The translations under genes were made by a program, and so were the position numbers. The notes under the pieces are model-generated. The model was not told the origin of the DNA. It did not search any database and saw only the letters and a list, made by a program, of their open reading frames with translations. This document shows, piece after piece, positions 37,554 through 50,872 of a stretch of 64,000 bases of DNA (position 1 is its first letter; the number at the start of each line of letters is the position of its first letter). The DNA is from Physcomitrium patens (taxonomy: Eukaryota; Streptophyta; Bryopsida; Funariales; Funariaceae), in assembly GCF_000002425.4 (NCBI RefSeq), contig NC_037273.1, positions 7,651,868 through 7,715,867 on the forward strand, written 5' to 3'.

Positions 37554-38854
37554 GAATTTAAGTGGGCTAATGCTATTATTCTTATATTAAAATAGAATTT
37601 ACTTTAGGAAAAAGATCTCTTGTGAGCCAAGGATGTTTTGAATTGCATCAAACTTCAGTTCATGTCAATACTCCTAAGACGTACTTATCCATATGAATGC
37701 TTTTTATATTCCAAAGCATAAAGATAAAGTCAAATATGCACATCATGGATTTATTTTGAAAATAGTCAATAAAATAAATTAAAATTATGAAAATATTAAA
37801 GTAACATATCTTAAGATAAAAACACCAACTAGCATTGTTAGACTTACAACAAAGAATTTTTTATTTTTTTATTCTTAACTTTGTATTAATTTATTTCAAA
37901 AAAAAAATTATGATTGCTTTTCTAAGAACTTCATTCTATAAATCTAATAGAATTGAGATTGTATTCTCAAACACATATTAAGACCATTGAAATTAATGTA
38001 AAAAATAAAAAAATAAAAAAATTTAATGATTTAGAAAATAAAATATGAATATGGTGAATTAATTAGAACTTTATCAATTATTTTAACATATATACATATT
38101 TTGAATTAAAAAATTACAATAAGAGACATTGTATCTTCATACACAAGTAGAATATAACTTGTATCAAAACCATATTTTTCTTTATATTATCAAAGCTATT
38201 TATTTTAAAATAAAATATATTTTAATAGAATAAAAAATATTTTTATAAATCTAATAAAATCTATATTTGGATTTAAGGATATCTAATAATAATATTAAAA
38301 ATACTTATTATATACAAAATTATAATTTAGCCACCTTTATTTTATTCTAATACAAATTAAATAACTATTTTATCATTATTTTAGAAATTTAACAAATAAG
38401 TATTCTTAATATGGCATTTGTCTTAAATATTCTTATATAAAGAAAATTTGTGCCAATTATGATAAATCATATTATTCTATATCTTATTCTAAATTTTAAA
38501 AAATTCAAAAAAAAATATTTTATTATAAATTTTAATAATGAAATTTTATTTTCTATTAGATATACATACATCCATGCATGTATGCATGTATGCATACATG
38601 AATATAGAAACTTAAACATCTACTTTAAAGTTTAATGTAAAAAAATAAAAAAATAAAAATATAGCTTGTATAGTCAACTTGTTATATGATTATATTATAA
38701 AGATTTTTTTTTCTATTCTTAAAAAAACAAATGAAGAATGTTGTTTTATTATATTTTTTCTTGCATGAGAATACACTTGGCACTTAGCTGTAGAAGGTAA
38801 GTAGAAATGCAACAACAATCCTACCAAATCTAATAGAATCTTAAATAAACTTTA
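37554..38854. other. AT-rich spacer
   Basis: No gene is recognised. A palindromic ATGCATGTATGCATG run lies near 38,573-38,600. Otherwise the DNA is low-complexity AT-rich. Confidence 0.5.
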
Positions 38855-40090
38855 AATAAAACTTAATAATCTTAATCAAACTTTGATCAATCCAAAATAA
38901 ATTTAAAAGAAGTTATAAAAGAAACAGAAAGAAGTCCTAAACTAATTTCAAAGAAAAATGATAAGAAATCTTAAAGAAATATAAAATAAAATCTTTAAAG
39001 AAATAACAATAATCTTAAAGGAATATTAGAAATAAAAACCTTTGAAGGAAAATTAAATAATCCTAAATAAATACTAAAAATAGAAATTTTAATTAAATCT
39101 TAATTAATTTCCAGATCAAATCTTAATTAAAATCCTAATTAAACTTGAATCAAATCTTATGTTAAATCTTAATTAAATCTTAATAAAATCTTAAATCATA
39201 GACAAACTTTAGAAAAATCCTAATCAATTCCTAGTCAAGTTCTTAATCAAATTCCAAGAAAATCTTAATTTTAACCAAATCCTAGACCAAATCCTAAGCC
39301 CTTACCAAACTGTAGATAAATCCTAAATTCAATTCAATAGCAAAAATAGAACTTCAACAACTAATGATTGAACTGTTGATATCAACTCAAAATTTGCACA
39401 CTTCTTAATGTCTTATTTAGAATTAAGCACAAAAAAGATGAAATCGATTGCACTTATCAATTGAGAGAAATGCAAGATAATCCAATCAAGTATTAGGCGG
39501 CCTCTTATTCTAATTTGAATACTGAATTTGTAGCACCAATACCACCTTCTTGAATTGTTAAATTGTTCTTAAATTTTACCTAAACATTGAAAATAGAGTC
39601 TAGGATGCACAAAGAAAAAATCACTTTAATCCAATCGATATATTATTTTAGATCTTAGAATTACTCACTAACCTTTAAACTCCAATTTTTGAGACATCAA
39701 CCTATATAAACCTTCAAACACTTCAATCTCATGGTTCAATTGATTTCAAATTTTGCACACATATTTACAAGTAGCACACCAATACATTGCTCAAAATTCA
39801 TTTGTAGATACACCACAAAATTTAAGAAACTTCTAAATTTATAAATATAGTTTTATTTTTTAAAATCTAAACAAACCAAGAACATCACTAACTTTGAAAA
39901 TCCTTCAAAAACTTTATATTGATTCAATTGATATAAAATCAATGTCTAAAAATCTCTCCTCAAATAAATTCTCAAACTTTGCTCTTTAATCATCCAAAGA
40001 ATTCCAAAATCACTGTATGGATGTACTTTTATGCCTTGGGGTCTGATTTTGATCTAGGTTGACAACTAGTCTTCTTTGGGTACCAATTTT
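38855..40090. repeat. Left long inverted-repeat arm
   Basis: This is the reverse complement of 43,250-44,411. The inner ends share AAAATCAGAC next to CCTAGATCAAAA/CCAAGATTAAAA. The outer part is built of loosely repeated AATCTTAATYAAA units about 20 bp long. Confidence 0.75.
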
Positions 40091-40739
40091 TAGTAATTTG
40101 AAGTAAATTTTGCTTTATCTAATTTTTAATTCTCTCCTAAATATGCATATATTAATTTTTTATCTCATTTATTTTGATTTGGCTCATTTATGCTTCTATA
40201 AGTTAATAGAAGTCCCTTCTATAAAAAAGCAGTATTAAGACTAAATCTTTTACTACCTTTCTATCATTTAACTTTATTTTTCTACTACATCTTTTTGCTA
40301 GGCTCTTCTATAATAACATCCATATTTTTATTTTTTACTATATAATTGTATTATCACATGACAATATTTTTGTATATAATCAATTTTTTTATTATGTTTA
40401 ATAAAAAATTACATATTATTTATTTTAAATCTAAAATTTAATACGAGTTATTTTAAAATTTTAAAAAATAATTTTTTAATTTAACTTGCAATATTATTAT
40501 AATGTGATTCAAAATATAAGAATTAAAAATGAAATTAAACATTATATGAAGTAGCATATCAATGCTAGAATCAAATTGGTTTTTTATAAGTTAAGCAATT
40601 ATATCTTATACTCTTACAACAACTACATTCAAATATTCTTTTGGCTATTTCTATATCCTTTGTACAGATGCGATTCTTCTATAGGTGGTCAAGTAGTTGT
40701 CATATGAAGGGTAGTTGAATCATAGCAACATCAATTTTT

Positions 40740-41740
40740 ATTATCACTTGTTTTTGTCCAATACTTCATGGATGGTATTGAGGTGATAGCTATTATATAG
40801 ATTACTTATTAAACTTCAATAGTATTAAAATAAGCAATGTAATTGACAATAGATTGCTACATGAATAGCAAAGAGCTAATTGCATGCACACATAGAATTC
40901 CAAATAGTTGCTACCATTTTCAAGTGCATGTGTAGTTTTGTAAATCTAAAATATTAGATGATTGTTCCAATATACATTCAAAAATAATATCAAATAAAGA
41001 AATCATGTGATACTTGTATGCTAATATGTGTAATCATTTGATCTGATATTGTGTACTTGTTAACAATGGTCTAATAATTGTCTTGGCTACAATACATCAT
41101 TCATTGTACTATGCCATGACTTGACAACAAATTATTTCTAGCATTGGAATTAACATCTCATGCACTTTCAAGATCTAAGAATTTAGAGATCCTACAATAT
41201 TTGAAGTCATGTGGCTAAATTGGTTTTTGTCAAATTTTGATGATGCCCAATACTATGATCCAATGCTCATCAAGTACTTTGTACCTTTTTCAAACACAAT
41301 CCACACTTTTGAAAATTTAATATTAAAATCTAAAATAATTAGTATTCATATTATTACCTAAAGATGTTGTATAAGCCCTAGATTCTTAAATTTCTATTGG
41401 ATTTTTTTAGTTAAATGGCACATACAAAATACATATTTGTATGTTAAAAATATAAGATTAATAGCATTAATGAGACTTTTTTGTCAATCAGATAAAAATG
41501 TGAACTTTGGAAGTTTTTTCTTTAGTGGACAAGATAGAAGAATTGTTATCTTTAATTTCTATAAAAAAAAAAATATCTAATTATTATCATTTAAAACATT
41601 TATAATACAAAATGTAATCAAAAATAGTTGCCCTTTCATATTGATTGTTATAGCAACAAAGAATATTTTATAGTATTATTTTTTTAGATAGGTACTATTT
41701 ATCTCAATGATAAATTGATAATATTACAAGCCATATAAAT
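40740..41740 (-). pseudogene. MuDR-like (MULE) transposase remnant
   Basis: The minus-strand translation shows the conserved order of a MULE transposase. First comes FVAITINMKGQLF (family: VAVGVDANxQ), near 41,660. Next are LINAINLIFLTYKYVFCMCHL (family: GLLxAIxxxFPxAxHRYCxRHL), near 41,450, and SNIVGSLNSWIL-like sequence with ILKVHEMLIPMLEIICCQV near 41,130. Last is a SWIM-type zinc finger with TCT..KW.Q and GILCVHAISSLLF near 40,890. Many Trp and Gln codons are now stops. The transposase cuts and pastes DNA between its terminal inverted repeats; this copy is dead. Confidence 0.8.
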
Positions 41741-41750
41741 TTATATTTTT

Positions 41751-41753
<3 letters not shown>

Positions 41754-41803
<50 letters not shown>

Positions 41804-41810
41804 ATATATA
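41754..41810. repeat. Long TA microsatellite
   Basis: More than 20 TA units with a single interruption lie inside the MULE relic. Confidence 0.95.
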
Positions 41811-43249
41811 TTGATTTTTAAGTTTATATAATTTCTAGGATTTGTTGTTTTGATTTGGTGACAATATTCTTTTAGAAAGGTATAGATATCTTCATAGGAG
41901 CCAATTAGGTTGAAAATAGTCTTTTTTCTTCTATGCTATGCTATCAAGTAGGTATTATAATACCTTCATTACATCAAATATCCTTTTGCATAATTACATT
42001 TTTATATAATAGTGTGTCCTTTAATTTATTCTTCACATTGCTCGGTGTCCAACTTGCATTAATATATTGGTTGTCTAAGTAGTTAACACCAATGCATGAT
42101 TGTTCAAAGATAAATTCCTAAATGACAAATTCACTTGTACAAGCCAATTGAAATCTTGACGAATGTGGTTTTTATTTGCAGGTGTCATTATAATACTTCA
42201 TAGTATATTTCATATGATTGGACTTGATATTTGATGTTTCATAATGCTTATTAATTTCATTATAAGAAATAGCTTCTTTCAGCTCATTACTATTATCAAA
42301 AAAAATATCTTAATAAAAGTACTTATCATTTTGAAATAAGATTCTTGCTCAACAAGTTTCTCAGAAGAAAAATTTGTTCATTGTTAATTACTTCACAAGC
42401 ATCATCTACCAATATTCTCTAGAGCTTGAAGAGGCAAATAACTTTTTTGATAAAGTCCAAATTTGTGATAAATATATAATAAAATATCAATAATATATTC
42501 TTTCTTATGTTATAACTTTAATTAGTACCAAATCTATTTGTTTCAATAATAATATTACTATATCAAAAATATATTTCAAAAATATTATATTGAAAAATTA
42601 TCATAATTAATATAAAAAAATATCAAAAAAATATCAAAAAAATATCAAAAATATTAAAATTATTATATCAAAAATTACATGAGCTTACAATTCTAATACA
42701 AACTTCATAAAAATAAAGATTTTTAATTAATATTTTAAAAAAAATTAAATAAATAGAAAATTTAATATTATACTATATTTTTAATTAGATGCAAAAAAAT
42801 GAGTCTCAAATTCCTTGGAACTATTATCAATGCTACAACTCTATAATATATACACATTAGAATCCACAACATCAATACTAGGAAAATAAAAGGTACAAAA
42901 GTAATGCAAAGTGCAATTTTAAAAAAGGTCAAGAATTTGGCTTCCAAACAATTAATCACACATGCAAATCTAATTTATGTATCATACAATAATACTAATA
43001 CCAATAGTTACTATTCATCACCACAACAACAATAACCTTCAACTTCCTAATGATATTTAAGGACATGTATGATATTGCCACAATGAAGGATATTTTTCCT
43101 ACAAATTTTTACCGTTTTAATTTTTTGGAACTCCAACTTAGTGGAATTTATCAATCATATATCAATTTTAAATTAGTAAAAATAATAAAAATATACAAAA
43201 ATAGATTGACTTATATTAAAACAGAAACATCTTAAATCTCAAAATATTA

Positions 43250-44411
43250 AGAATTGATATTTGGAGAAGATTGGTTGTAAACCAAGATTAAAATCAGACT
43301 TTGAGGCACAAAGCCACGCTCCTATGACAGCTTTAAGGTTCTTTGGTAGATGAAAGAGTAGAGTTTAAGAGCAAACTTATAAGAATATTTTTAAAAAATA
43401 ATTTTATATGATTTGAAGGCATATTAAGGTTTTGAAGGCTTTTCAAAGTAAGAGATATATTCAATGGATTTGAATTTTTAAAAATAAAAAGAAGTTTATA
43501 ATGTTAAGGACTTTATAAATGTTGTAGCATATTTATAGCTAAAAACTTTTTAATTTTTTATTATATTTGTCTTAAATATATTTATAAAATTTGATATTAA
43601 TTGAACAAGTAGATTAAAAATTATGAGAATTTTTGTAGATTATGGTCTCAAATAATTGAAATTTAAAGTCAGTGAGGATTTTTACAAGTTTGCAATATTT
43701 GCAAAAATTAAAGAAAAAATTGGAAAAAATTATTTAGACTTAAAATTCTACACACTAGCAAAGTTTTTGAAGAAATTGAAAGACTTAATAAGGAGAAATT
43801 GCTATTGGAATATCAACATCTAAGTTAGAGAAGGAGGGCATATAATATCTAAGTGGTTTAGGACCTTTATCTTTTGAATTGGTGAGTCAATTTTTTTTCA
43901 AAATTTTTATGCTTGATAATTGATTGTAGATTGAATTTTGTGTAAAATTTAAGCTAAGATTATCAATTAAATTAATATTTATTAAATGTTTTAAATAGCT
44001 ATAGTAATTAATTAAGATTTACTTAGAATTATCTTAAAATTATTTAGGATTTTTTTAGAATTTGCTTAGGATTTGGTCAAAGATTTTATTTTGATTTTAT
44101 GAAGATTTTATAGGAATTTAATTAATATTTGATTACGACTATATTAAGATTTGATTAAGATTTATTTATGATTTATTTAGAATTTTTTTCTTTAATATTT
44201 CTTTAAGATTCCTTATCATTTCTTTAAGTATTTAATATTTTAGTATTTCTTTATTCTTTTGATATTTATTTAAGATTTTTATTTTATATTTCTTTAAGTT
44301 TTTTTTAATTATTTTTCTTTGAAATCAATTTATAATTTCTTTATATTTCTTTTTTAATTTCTATTACGTTTTTTTTTAGATTAATTAAAGTTTGATTAGA
44401 ATTTTTAAGGA
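43250..44411. repeat. Right long inverted-repeat arm
   Basis: Partner of 38,855-40,090. Its outer part (43,980-44,411) also recurs in direct orientation at 48,660-49,030. Confidence 0.75.
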
Positions 44412-46100
44412 TTTAGGATTTAGGATTTATTCTTGAGTGAGTTAATTGTAATTGACCTTCTATGTGGATTTTTTGAGTGAATATTTCAAATCTATTTTCC
44501 ATCATTGGTAAGTTTCCTGCCTTTTTTCATTATTTTTGTAAACAAATCTCTTTTAATTTTATAGAAAAGAGGTATTTTTAAGAAGAAAAAAAAAATCATG
44601 GTTAGGTAGAGTGATTTGCTCTTGGGTTTTAATCAATCAGTTTTTATGTAATTGTTATTTTACTTTGAAACTTTGTAAAATGTGTATCTTAATGTTAGCT
44701 TCCTAAAAAGCTATCACATATTTGAATTGGACTAAAATTAAATTTTTAGTGAATTTTTTATTTAAAAGAGATCTAGTGCCTAAGCAATTTTGTGTACTCC
44801 ATGTTTGAAAAGGCATTTATTAGTGCTTGTTGATTACTTTCAATTAAAGTACTTTATAATAGAAGCTTTTGAAGGATAAGCTTGGAGTGGTGTAATTTTC
44901 TTTGAAATTACATTAATACTCAATTTTTGGCAATATTTGGAATAAAGAGGAAGCTTAGAAGTTCTAAGGATTCATTATCAAGGATAGAGCTCATCTTCAA
45001 GGATCTTCACTATCCCTCCTTGTAATTTTTCTAGTTGAGGGTCTTTCTCTATAGTAGGGAAATTTAATTATTCCTTCTACTTCTTGGATCCCTTTTATTC
45101 ATAGGAAGTAGTATAATAGGAGCTTAACAAGAATCTCAAGAAAATTCTTCATCAATAAGGAGAGAGAAGACCAATAAGTTCAAGTCATAAATCTAAGATG
45201 AATATTCTTTTCAACAACTTTCATTGAATTTAATTTATTTTGCTAATACAGATTGTGGTTTGAAAAAAAGGAGCTCAAGAAGAAAGGAGAGTGGAATTAA
45301 TAGCTTGTGAGCAAGTAAGACCTTGAATCCTTGTCAATTTTTTTTTTTTTTTTTTTGAAATTTTAGCAAATTGCTTAAATACAAAGAACAGGAGCTAGGA
45401 ATTTGATGGTAGAATCTAGAAGGAAGACATTAGAAGAGGTAACCTTCTAAACCTTCTTACAGATTTTTTTTCATATGGAATCAAAAAAACCTTAGAATCC
45501 TTTATTATCTCAATCTAAAAATAAATTTTCAAACTATTTAGTTCGAATCGAATAGGAAAAAATCAGGTTGAAAATTCTTTAATTGGTGTCGAGTTGGCTA
45601 GAGATGCAACGAAGTGAGTCTTTCTTCAATGTGGTGTGATTTTCTTAAAAAGAATAATTTTTGTTCAGTAGACAATTGTTCTTAATTGTTATAGTGGATA
45701 ATTCTTTAATAGTCTTATTATGAAAAGGCAAGATAAAAGAAGAGCTTAGGCTTCTTGTCATGTTGGTATGAAATTTTTTTTTACAATTAAGATTTTTTAG
45801 GGTCACTTTTATATATGGTACTTCTATATAATAATTAAAGTTAGAAATAGTCTTGCTTGGAATGATATACAAGCAAGCATTCTTCCTTTAATTGTTTTTG
45901 TTTTATTTTTCTTCCCTATTGGAAGGTGTTTTAAGTAGGTTGCAAGTAGAGGAGCCAAAAATTAAATTATTATCAATTAGTAAATAAAATTACATTAATT
46001 TGAATGATAGGTTGATAGTTGTATAGATGCATCATTCTACTAGATCTAGGTAATCTAACCTATCACCAATCATAGAAAATCCAAAATCAGCTATCAAAAA
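44412..46100. other. AT-rich spacer before gag remnant
   Basis: No gene is recognised. A run of T lies at about 45,338-45,355. If the direct repeats at 43,980-44,411 and 48,660-49,030 are LTRs, this would be the 5' leader of that element. Confidence 0.4.
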
Positions 46101-48640
46101 AAATAAACTAAAGACCAAACAAGAAGAGACTTAAAGTAAACAACCTACATTTCCAATGATAGGAGATGTTTGTGTCTTAAATCCAATTGATGCAAATCTA
46201 AACAACAGAGTAAGAAGAAAAGGATTGAAATTTGATTCATCTAATTTATTTATAGAAATAAATGAAAAGAGAGAAGAGTCAACACCTCCTTTTTTTTCCA
46301 ATAGAATGCAATAGAGAAAATAATCTCAATCTTACATCCATCAATTCCTTGGTTCAATCAAGCACTTTGTCAATTATAATTCTTAAAGATTTATAAGTAG
46401 TGCCTATGCCTCACAACTTTCCTATACTTAAAGGTATTAGGGATGATGATCCATCAGCATATTTGGAGAGGTTCATAGAACTTTTAACATGTTTAATTAT
46501 CAACTTGAGTTATTATCTTGTGTGGTTTTCAAGCACCTCAAAAGATGGAGCTTACAAATGGTATAGAAACCACTCTTCATCTCCTTCAAAACTTTAAAAA
46601 TTATAATATACTCATGAGAGTATTTCTAAAAAAGTTCAAACCAAAAGTAAAGCAAAGTAATGCCATCATGACCATTTCTTCTTTAAAACAAGAAAAAGGA
46701 AAAAAATCATTGAATATATTTGGCAATTTGAGGTGATAGTAACTCACTTTTTTAAAATTCTTTTCACAAATGATACTCTAACCTATTTTTTTATTCAAGG
46801 ATTTAATAGTAAAAGAAAAATTTAGAAGATCGTAAAGAGCATGCCAAATAATTTAAAAGAAGCCAAGAAAATTTCTCAAATAGGTAAAGACATCAAGAAG
46901 TAGTAAGACAAATGTGGAAAAAAAAAGACCATAGAATCTCCAGTTTCATCCCTATATATATTCAAAATATAGGGTATTTTCAAGGACATTCATGTGAAAT
47001 TATAGAAATTCAATTTCAATCCATAAATAACTATCAAGCACCTTTAGAGGTTAGACTATCTTCTATTCTTTCTGAATAGATATACCTAAAAGATAAGAAT
47101 AGATGAATAGAGGACTTTAAGAATAAAATCCTTCAAAGCCAACGGAGGTTCCAAAATGAACTTTCTCACTAAATGAAGGCTATGTAAGAGTAGATGACTC
47201 TTTTAATTAAGAGTCAAAATTCAAATCAAATTCCACCTCTTATAGAATCCAATAGGTATACTTCACGGCTTTGGTGCATTAAGTGTAGCTAATTAAGGCA
47301 TACTAGTCAATTTTGCTTTAACTAGAAAAACTACCATTAAAATCAAAGAAGGCAACAATCATATGTTCTACCTTATAGAAACCAAGGTATAGAAGGTTCT
47401 AATTTTGAATACCAACCTCAAAAAAATACTATCCAAGGCTTTAGAAATTAGCAACAATAAGAACAATAAGTCTATCATCTTGGTAAGAAAAACCATCAAT
47501 CAAATATTTGTTGCATAGAGAATGGAGTAGTATATAGAAATTATGGGAAAAACCATCCTATGGACTTATGTAGAAAATTTGATAAGATAGTTCCTTTAAA
47601 TTTTCCATAAGGAAATTATCAACTGCAAGTCCAAGATCATTTGAAAGAAACAAGAATCTTAAATTTGGATAATATCTTAAGACCTTTTAATTTATTTTAT
47701 TATTATAATAATAATCGTTAAATCCAAAAACCTCTTTCATGATTAAATATACAAAAAGGATTTATTCCACTGAGCAATAGCCAATCTTAATATAGCCAAC
47801 AAAATAAAAGCCAAAATTCACAAGTTGTAAGGTATTTGGAAATACCAACTGAGAAACAAGGTTTTCAATATATTCAAGACCAACCATTGTTTTCTCACAC
47901 ATATTACTTCATGAAGAAGTTCCTAGTATAGTTAAAAGACTTCTTAATATGCTAATATTAGCAATTATGACTAGGCCTAGATATACTAGCCCTCCCCCTT
48001 TGACTTCAATAGAAAGTGAAAATAGTTCAAAAGATTCTTTTCACTTCTTTGATTTAAATAAAGCCACAAAAGAGGGAATGGATAATTTGAGGAAATCAAA
48101 ACAAGTGCTCCATGATTTAGAACCTATTACCAAAAACCAAGATAATAAAGAAAAATATCCTTGTGGAGGAATTCTCTTCTACAAAAGAGTGGAAAGGTCG
48201 TAGAATCTCAGAACTAGAATGTGAGATTCTAATATCCTTAAAAAAAGATGATCAAAGGAAGTCTTATGATTTGTGGAAAGACTTTAAAAAAAATCAAGGT
48301 AGATATAACCATTGCTCAATTATTGGAGGTATTTCTAAAAATGAGAAGAGTTTTTAAAACAAACATGCTTATTAAAAGACATCAAAGATTCAAGAAAAAA
48401 ATTCAAGCCCATATAAGAACAATTTAAGGGGAACATGAAGTCAAAGCAATTAAACTAGAGGTCTCAATAGTTGACAAGATCATTCCCTACATGATCCTAG
48501 ATGGAGGTAGTAGATTAAATATAATACCCATACAAACAATAGAGAAGTTGGACCTTAATATAACTAACCCTTCTTCCTTTGTAATTAACATGCCTAATCA
48601 AAGCCAAGACACCTCGAAATTTAGGATTTAAGGTCAATCA
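46100..48640 (+). pseudogene. Gypsy gag-protease remnant
   Basis: The gag part begins at about 46,400 with MPHNFPILKGIRDDDPSAYL and continues with KDGAYKWYRN, the retrotransposon gag pattern. A CCHC knuckle is at about 47,273-47,313 (CIKCS, stop, LRHTSQFC). The aspartic protease is at about 48,470-48,600 (IPYMILDGGSRLNIIP, with the DGGS active site). The reading frame is broken many times. No reverse transcriptase, RNase H or integrase follows, because 48,660 onward is repeat sequence. Confidence 0.7.
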
Positions 48641-48659
48641 TAATTAATTCATTAGCCAA

Positions 48660-49030
48660 ATTTAGGAGCTTTTTTTAAAAAAAATATTAAGATTAGGTCT
48701 AAAATTTAGAATTTAATTAAGATTTAATTAATATCTAATTATGGCTATATTATAATTTAATTAGAATCTACTTTGGAATTTATTTAGAATTTTTATTTTT
48801 AATATTTTTTTAAGATTTTTTATTATTTCTTTAAAGATTTATATTTTTAATATTTTATAGTATTATTTTTATTTCTTTAAGATTTTTATTTTATATTTCT
48901 TAATGATTTCTTTATTATTTTTCTTTGAAATTAATTTAATATCTCTTTATGTTTCTTTTGTAATTTCTTTAAAATTTCTTTTGGATTCATTAAGGTTTGA
49001 TTAGGATTCATTAAAGTTTGATTATTTGAT
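48660..49030. repeat. Third copy of the long-repeat outer part
   Basis: In direct orientation with 43,980-44,411, with shared runs such as TTTCTTTGAAAT and GTTTGATTA. It follows directly after the protease remnant. Confidence 0.65.
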
Positions 49031-49579
49031 CTTAGGTAAACATAGTTTTCAAGCTATTGTATAGTAAACTAAGCAAGAGCTAATATGCACATAATTCTTT
49101 TACAATACAATTTATACATACACATAGAATGGACAACACAAAGTTGAGAAGTGAATAGGCAATTTAATAGTGACTTGTCCATGCTTTTGAGTGATTCAAC
49201 ATCAAATACGTTAGAGGAGTAATTTATTACTTTAATTCATCAATAAGTCACCACTTCACATGCATTATAAATAATGAAATTAATCAAAGAAGGAAGAGAA
49301 AAAATACCTTATAATATATCATGACACCAATCAAAACCAAAATTTCAATGACCATTGTCAACAATAGTAAGTCTACATTGTATTATTAAGAATTTATATG
49401 CACTAATTAGCCAAAGAAGAGTTGCAATCAATCAAAGTAAAAAGAAGAGTAGGTGCCAATCATGAAGAGGATGCAAAGAAGGTAGATTCATAGGAAGAAG
49501 AATACTACTCAAGAGTTTGAAACTATTTTGATGCTGCCTAATATAATATTAGAAAATTTACAATATCAATGCAAACAAG
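49031..49579. other. AT-rich spacer
   Basis: No gene or domain was recognised. Confidence 0.5.
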
Positions 49580-49765
49580 ACCATTGATTGGATGTAGGGC
49601 CCAAAAATTGAACTAAAGTACCACTTGGGGCCCCAATTCAAACTAAAAAAATAAGAAACAAATAGATTATCAAGTTGAAGGATATTTTTACAGTTATCAA
49701 AAAAGACAATGATAGATTTAATATTATCATGAATAGAAGAATATTCTTGATATTTTGGCAACATT
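49580..49765. repeat. Dispersed repeat, inverted relative to 30,665-30,860
   Basis: See the partner at 30,665-30,860. It ends close to the presumed LTR start of the gypsy element at 49,784. Confidence 0.65.
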
Positions 49766-49783
49766 TAAGATATTTATCATATT

Positions 49784-50534
49784 TGTAGAATAGATATTAG
49801 TTTGTTTCTGTAAGATATTGATAAAATAGACTTATAGTCCATAGAATAGTCAGTTCAAGAGGACGGATGATTGATTTAGTTATTAAAAGTGATTGATTAT
49901 GGAATTATGGTTAGAATCTAGAAATATGAAGTAAGTATATAGGAGTTGTAGAAGTTAGTATGATGGCCAGACTGTGATAGTCATGAGCTGGGATAAGCTT
50001 GGTGCTACCTCTTTGTCTCTTTGTTTTTTTTCTTTATTATTGAAGAATAATGGATAGTTTCTCAATATTGAGAAGTGAATCTGTGGAATAAATCAGAGAT
50101 TGATTTATGAGTTATTGATTATATAATTGGAGTACTAAGTGATTGAATTATATGAGGAGTTATTGGAAGATTAAGACTGTTGTTTATTGAGAGCTGTGTG
50201 TGTTTCGACAGAGGAAGTCTGTGATTACAAAAATTATGTGAATTTAGATTGGTTGGAGTGAAATCTGTTATTCTTAGTGTTAGATAGAAATTATTATGTT
50301 TTGAGCCGTATTTTGAGAGTGTAGGGTTACACACTGTTGTTATCAGTTGATGAAAGAGTATTGTTATTGGGAGAAAGCATCGTAGTGTTTCTTAATATTT
50401 TAGTGGTTTGGAATACAATTAATTGTGTGACCATAATAAGTAAAACTCATGCACTTAGTCTTTTCCTATGTTTGAATTCTCCTATACAGGTTTATTCTAA
50501 AAAGAATTGTAGAATAAGAAAAATAACAATCACA
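49784..50534 (+). repeat. 5' LTR of the plus-strand gypsy copy
   Basis: The right end (CAATCACA) is identical to the end of the LTR at 56,087-56,835 when that is read on its own strand, and most of the LTR aligns with it (shared GGCCAGACTGTGATAGT and AAGCTTGGTGCTACCTC). The left limit is estimated from the partner's length. Confidence 0.75.
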
Positions 50535-50537
50535 TTT

Positions 50538-50555
50538 TGGCGTCGCTGTCGAGGA
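50538..50555 (+). other. tRNA primer-binding site
   Basis: TGGCGTCGCTGTCGAGGA lies 3 bp inside the 5' LTR. It resembles the TGGCGCCGTTGCCGGGGA site of plant Tat/Athila-type gypsy elements, with C-to-T and G-to-A changes. Confidence 0.8.
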
Positions 50556-50872
50556 TAGACAATAGCATTGAGTATTAGGAATTAACTGCCGGTTTAATTA
50601 GATGGGAGATAGGAAGCAAATTCAGTAGTATATAATGAAAGAGTATGGTTATTAAGAATGAGAACTTAATAGTAAAGAGAATACGGCACTCAAAAGAAAG
50701 AATAGAGAGATCACAAGCAAGAAATTTATTACATAACAAGCAAGAATAGAAGTTAAAAAGGAATCATCGATAAAGTGGGATTAAACCATGATTGCATGCT
50801 TGTCGGCATATCTGAGTACACCCAGAAGCTGATCAACATCAAATATTTCAAAAGTATATACCGTTAGAGAAA

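Larger units (their letters stand above)
38855..44411 (-). mobile_element. MuDR/MULE-type transposon relic with long inverted repeats
   Basis: About 1.2-kb arms at 38,855-40,090 and 43,250-44,411 are inverted copies of each other and enclose a decayed MULE transposase on the minus strand. MULEs typically have long terminal inverted repeats, which fits. The arms are diverged and no 9-bp target duplication could be placed. The alternative, that the arms are solo LTRs of another element, is discussed in the findings. Confidence 0.55.

Noticed and set aside
38573..38600. ATGCATGTATGCATG palindromic run as a CRISPR or regulatory site
   Set aside because: It is a short simple repeat in AT-rich eukaryotic DNA, with no spacers or gene nearby.
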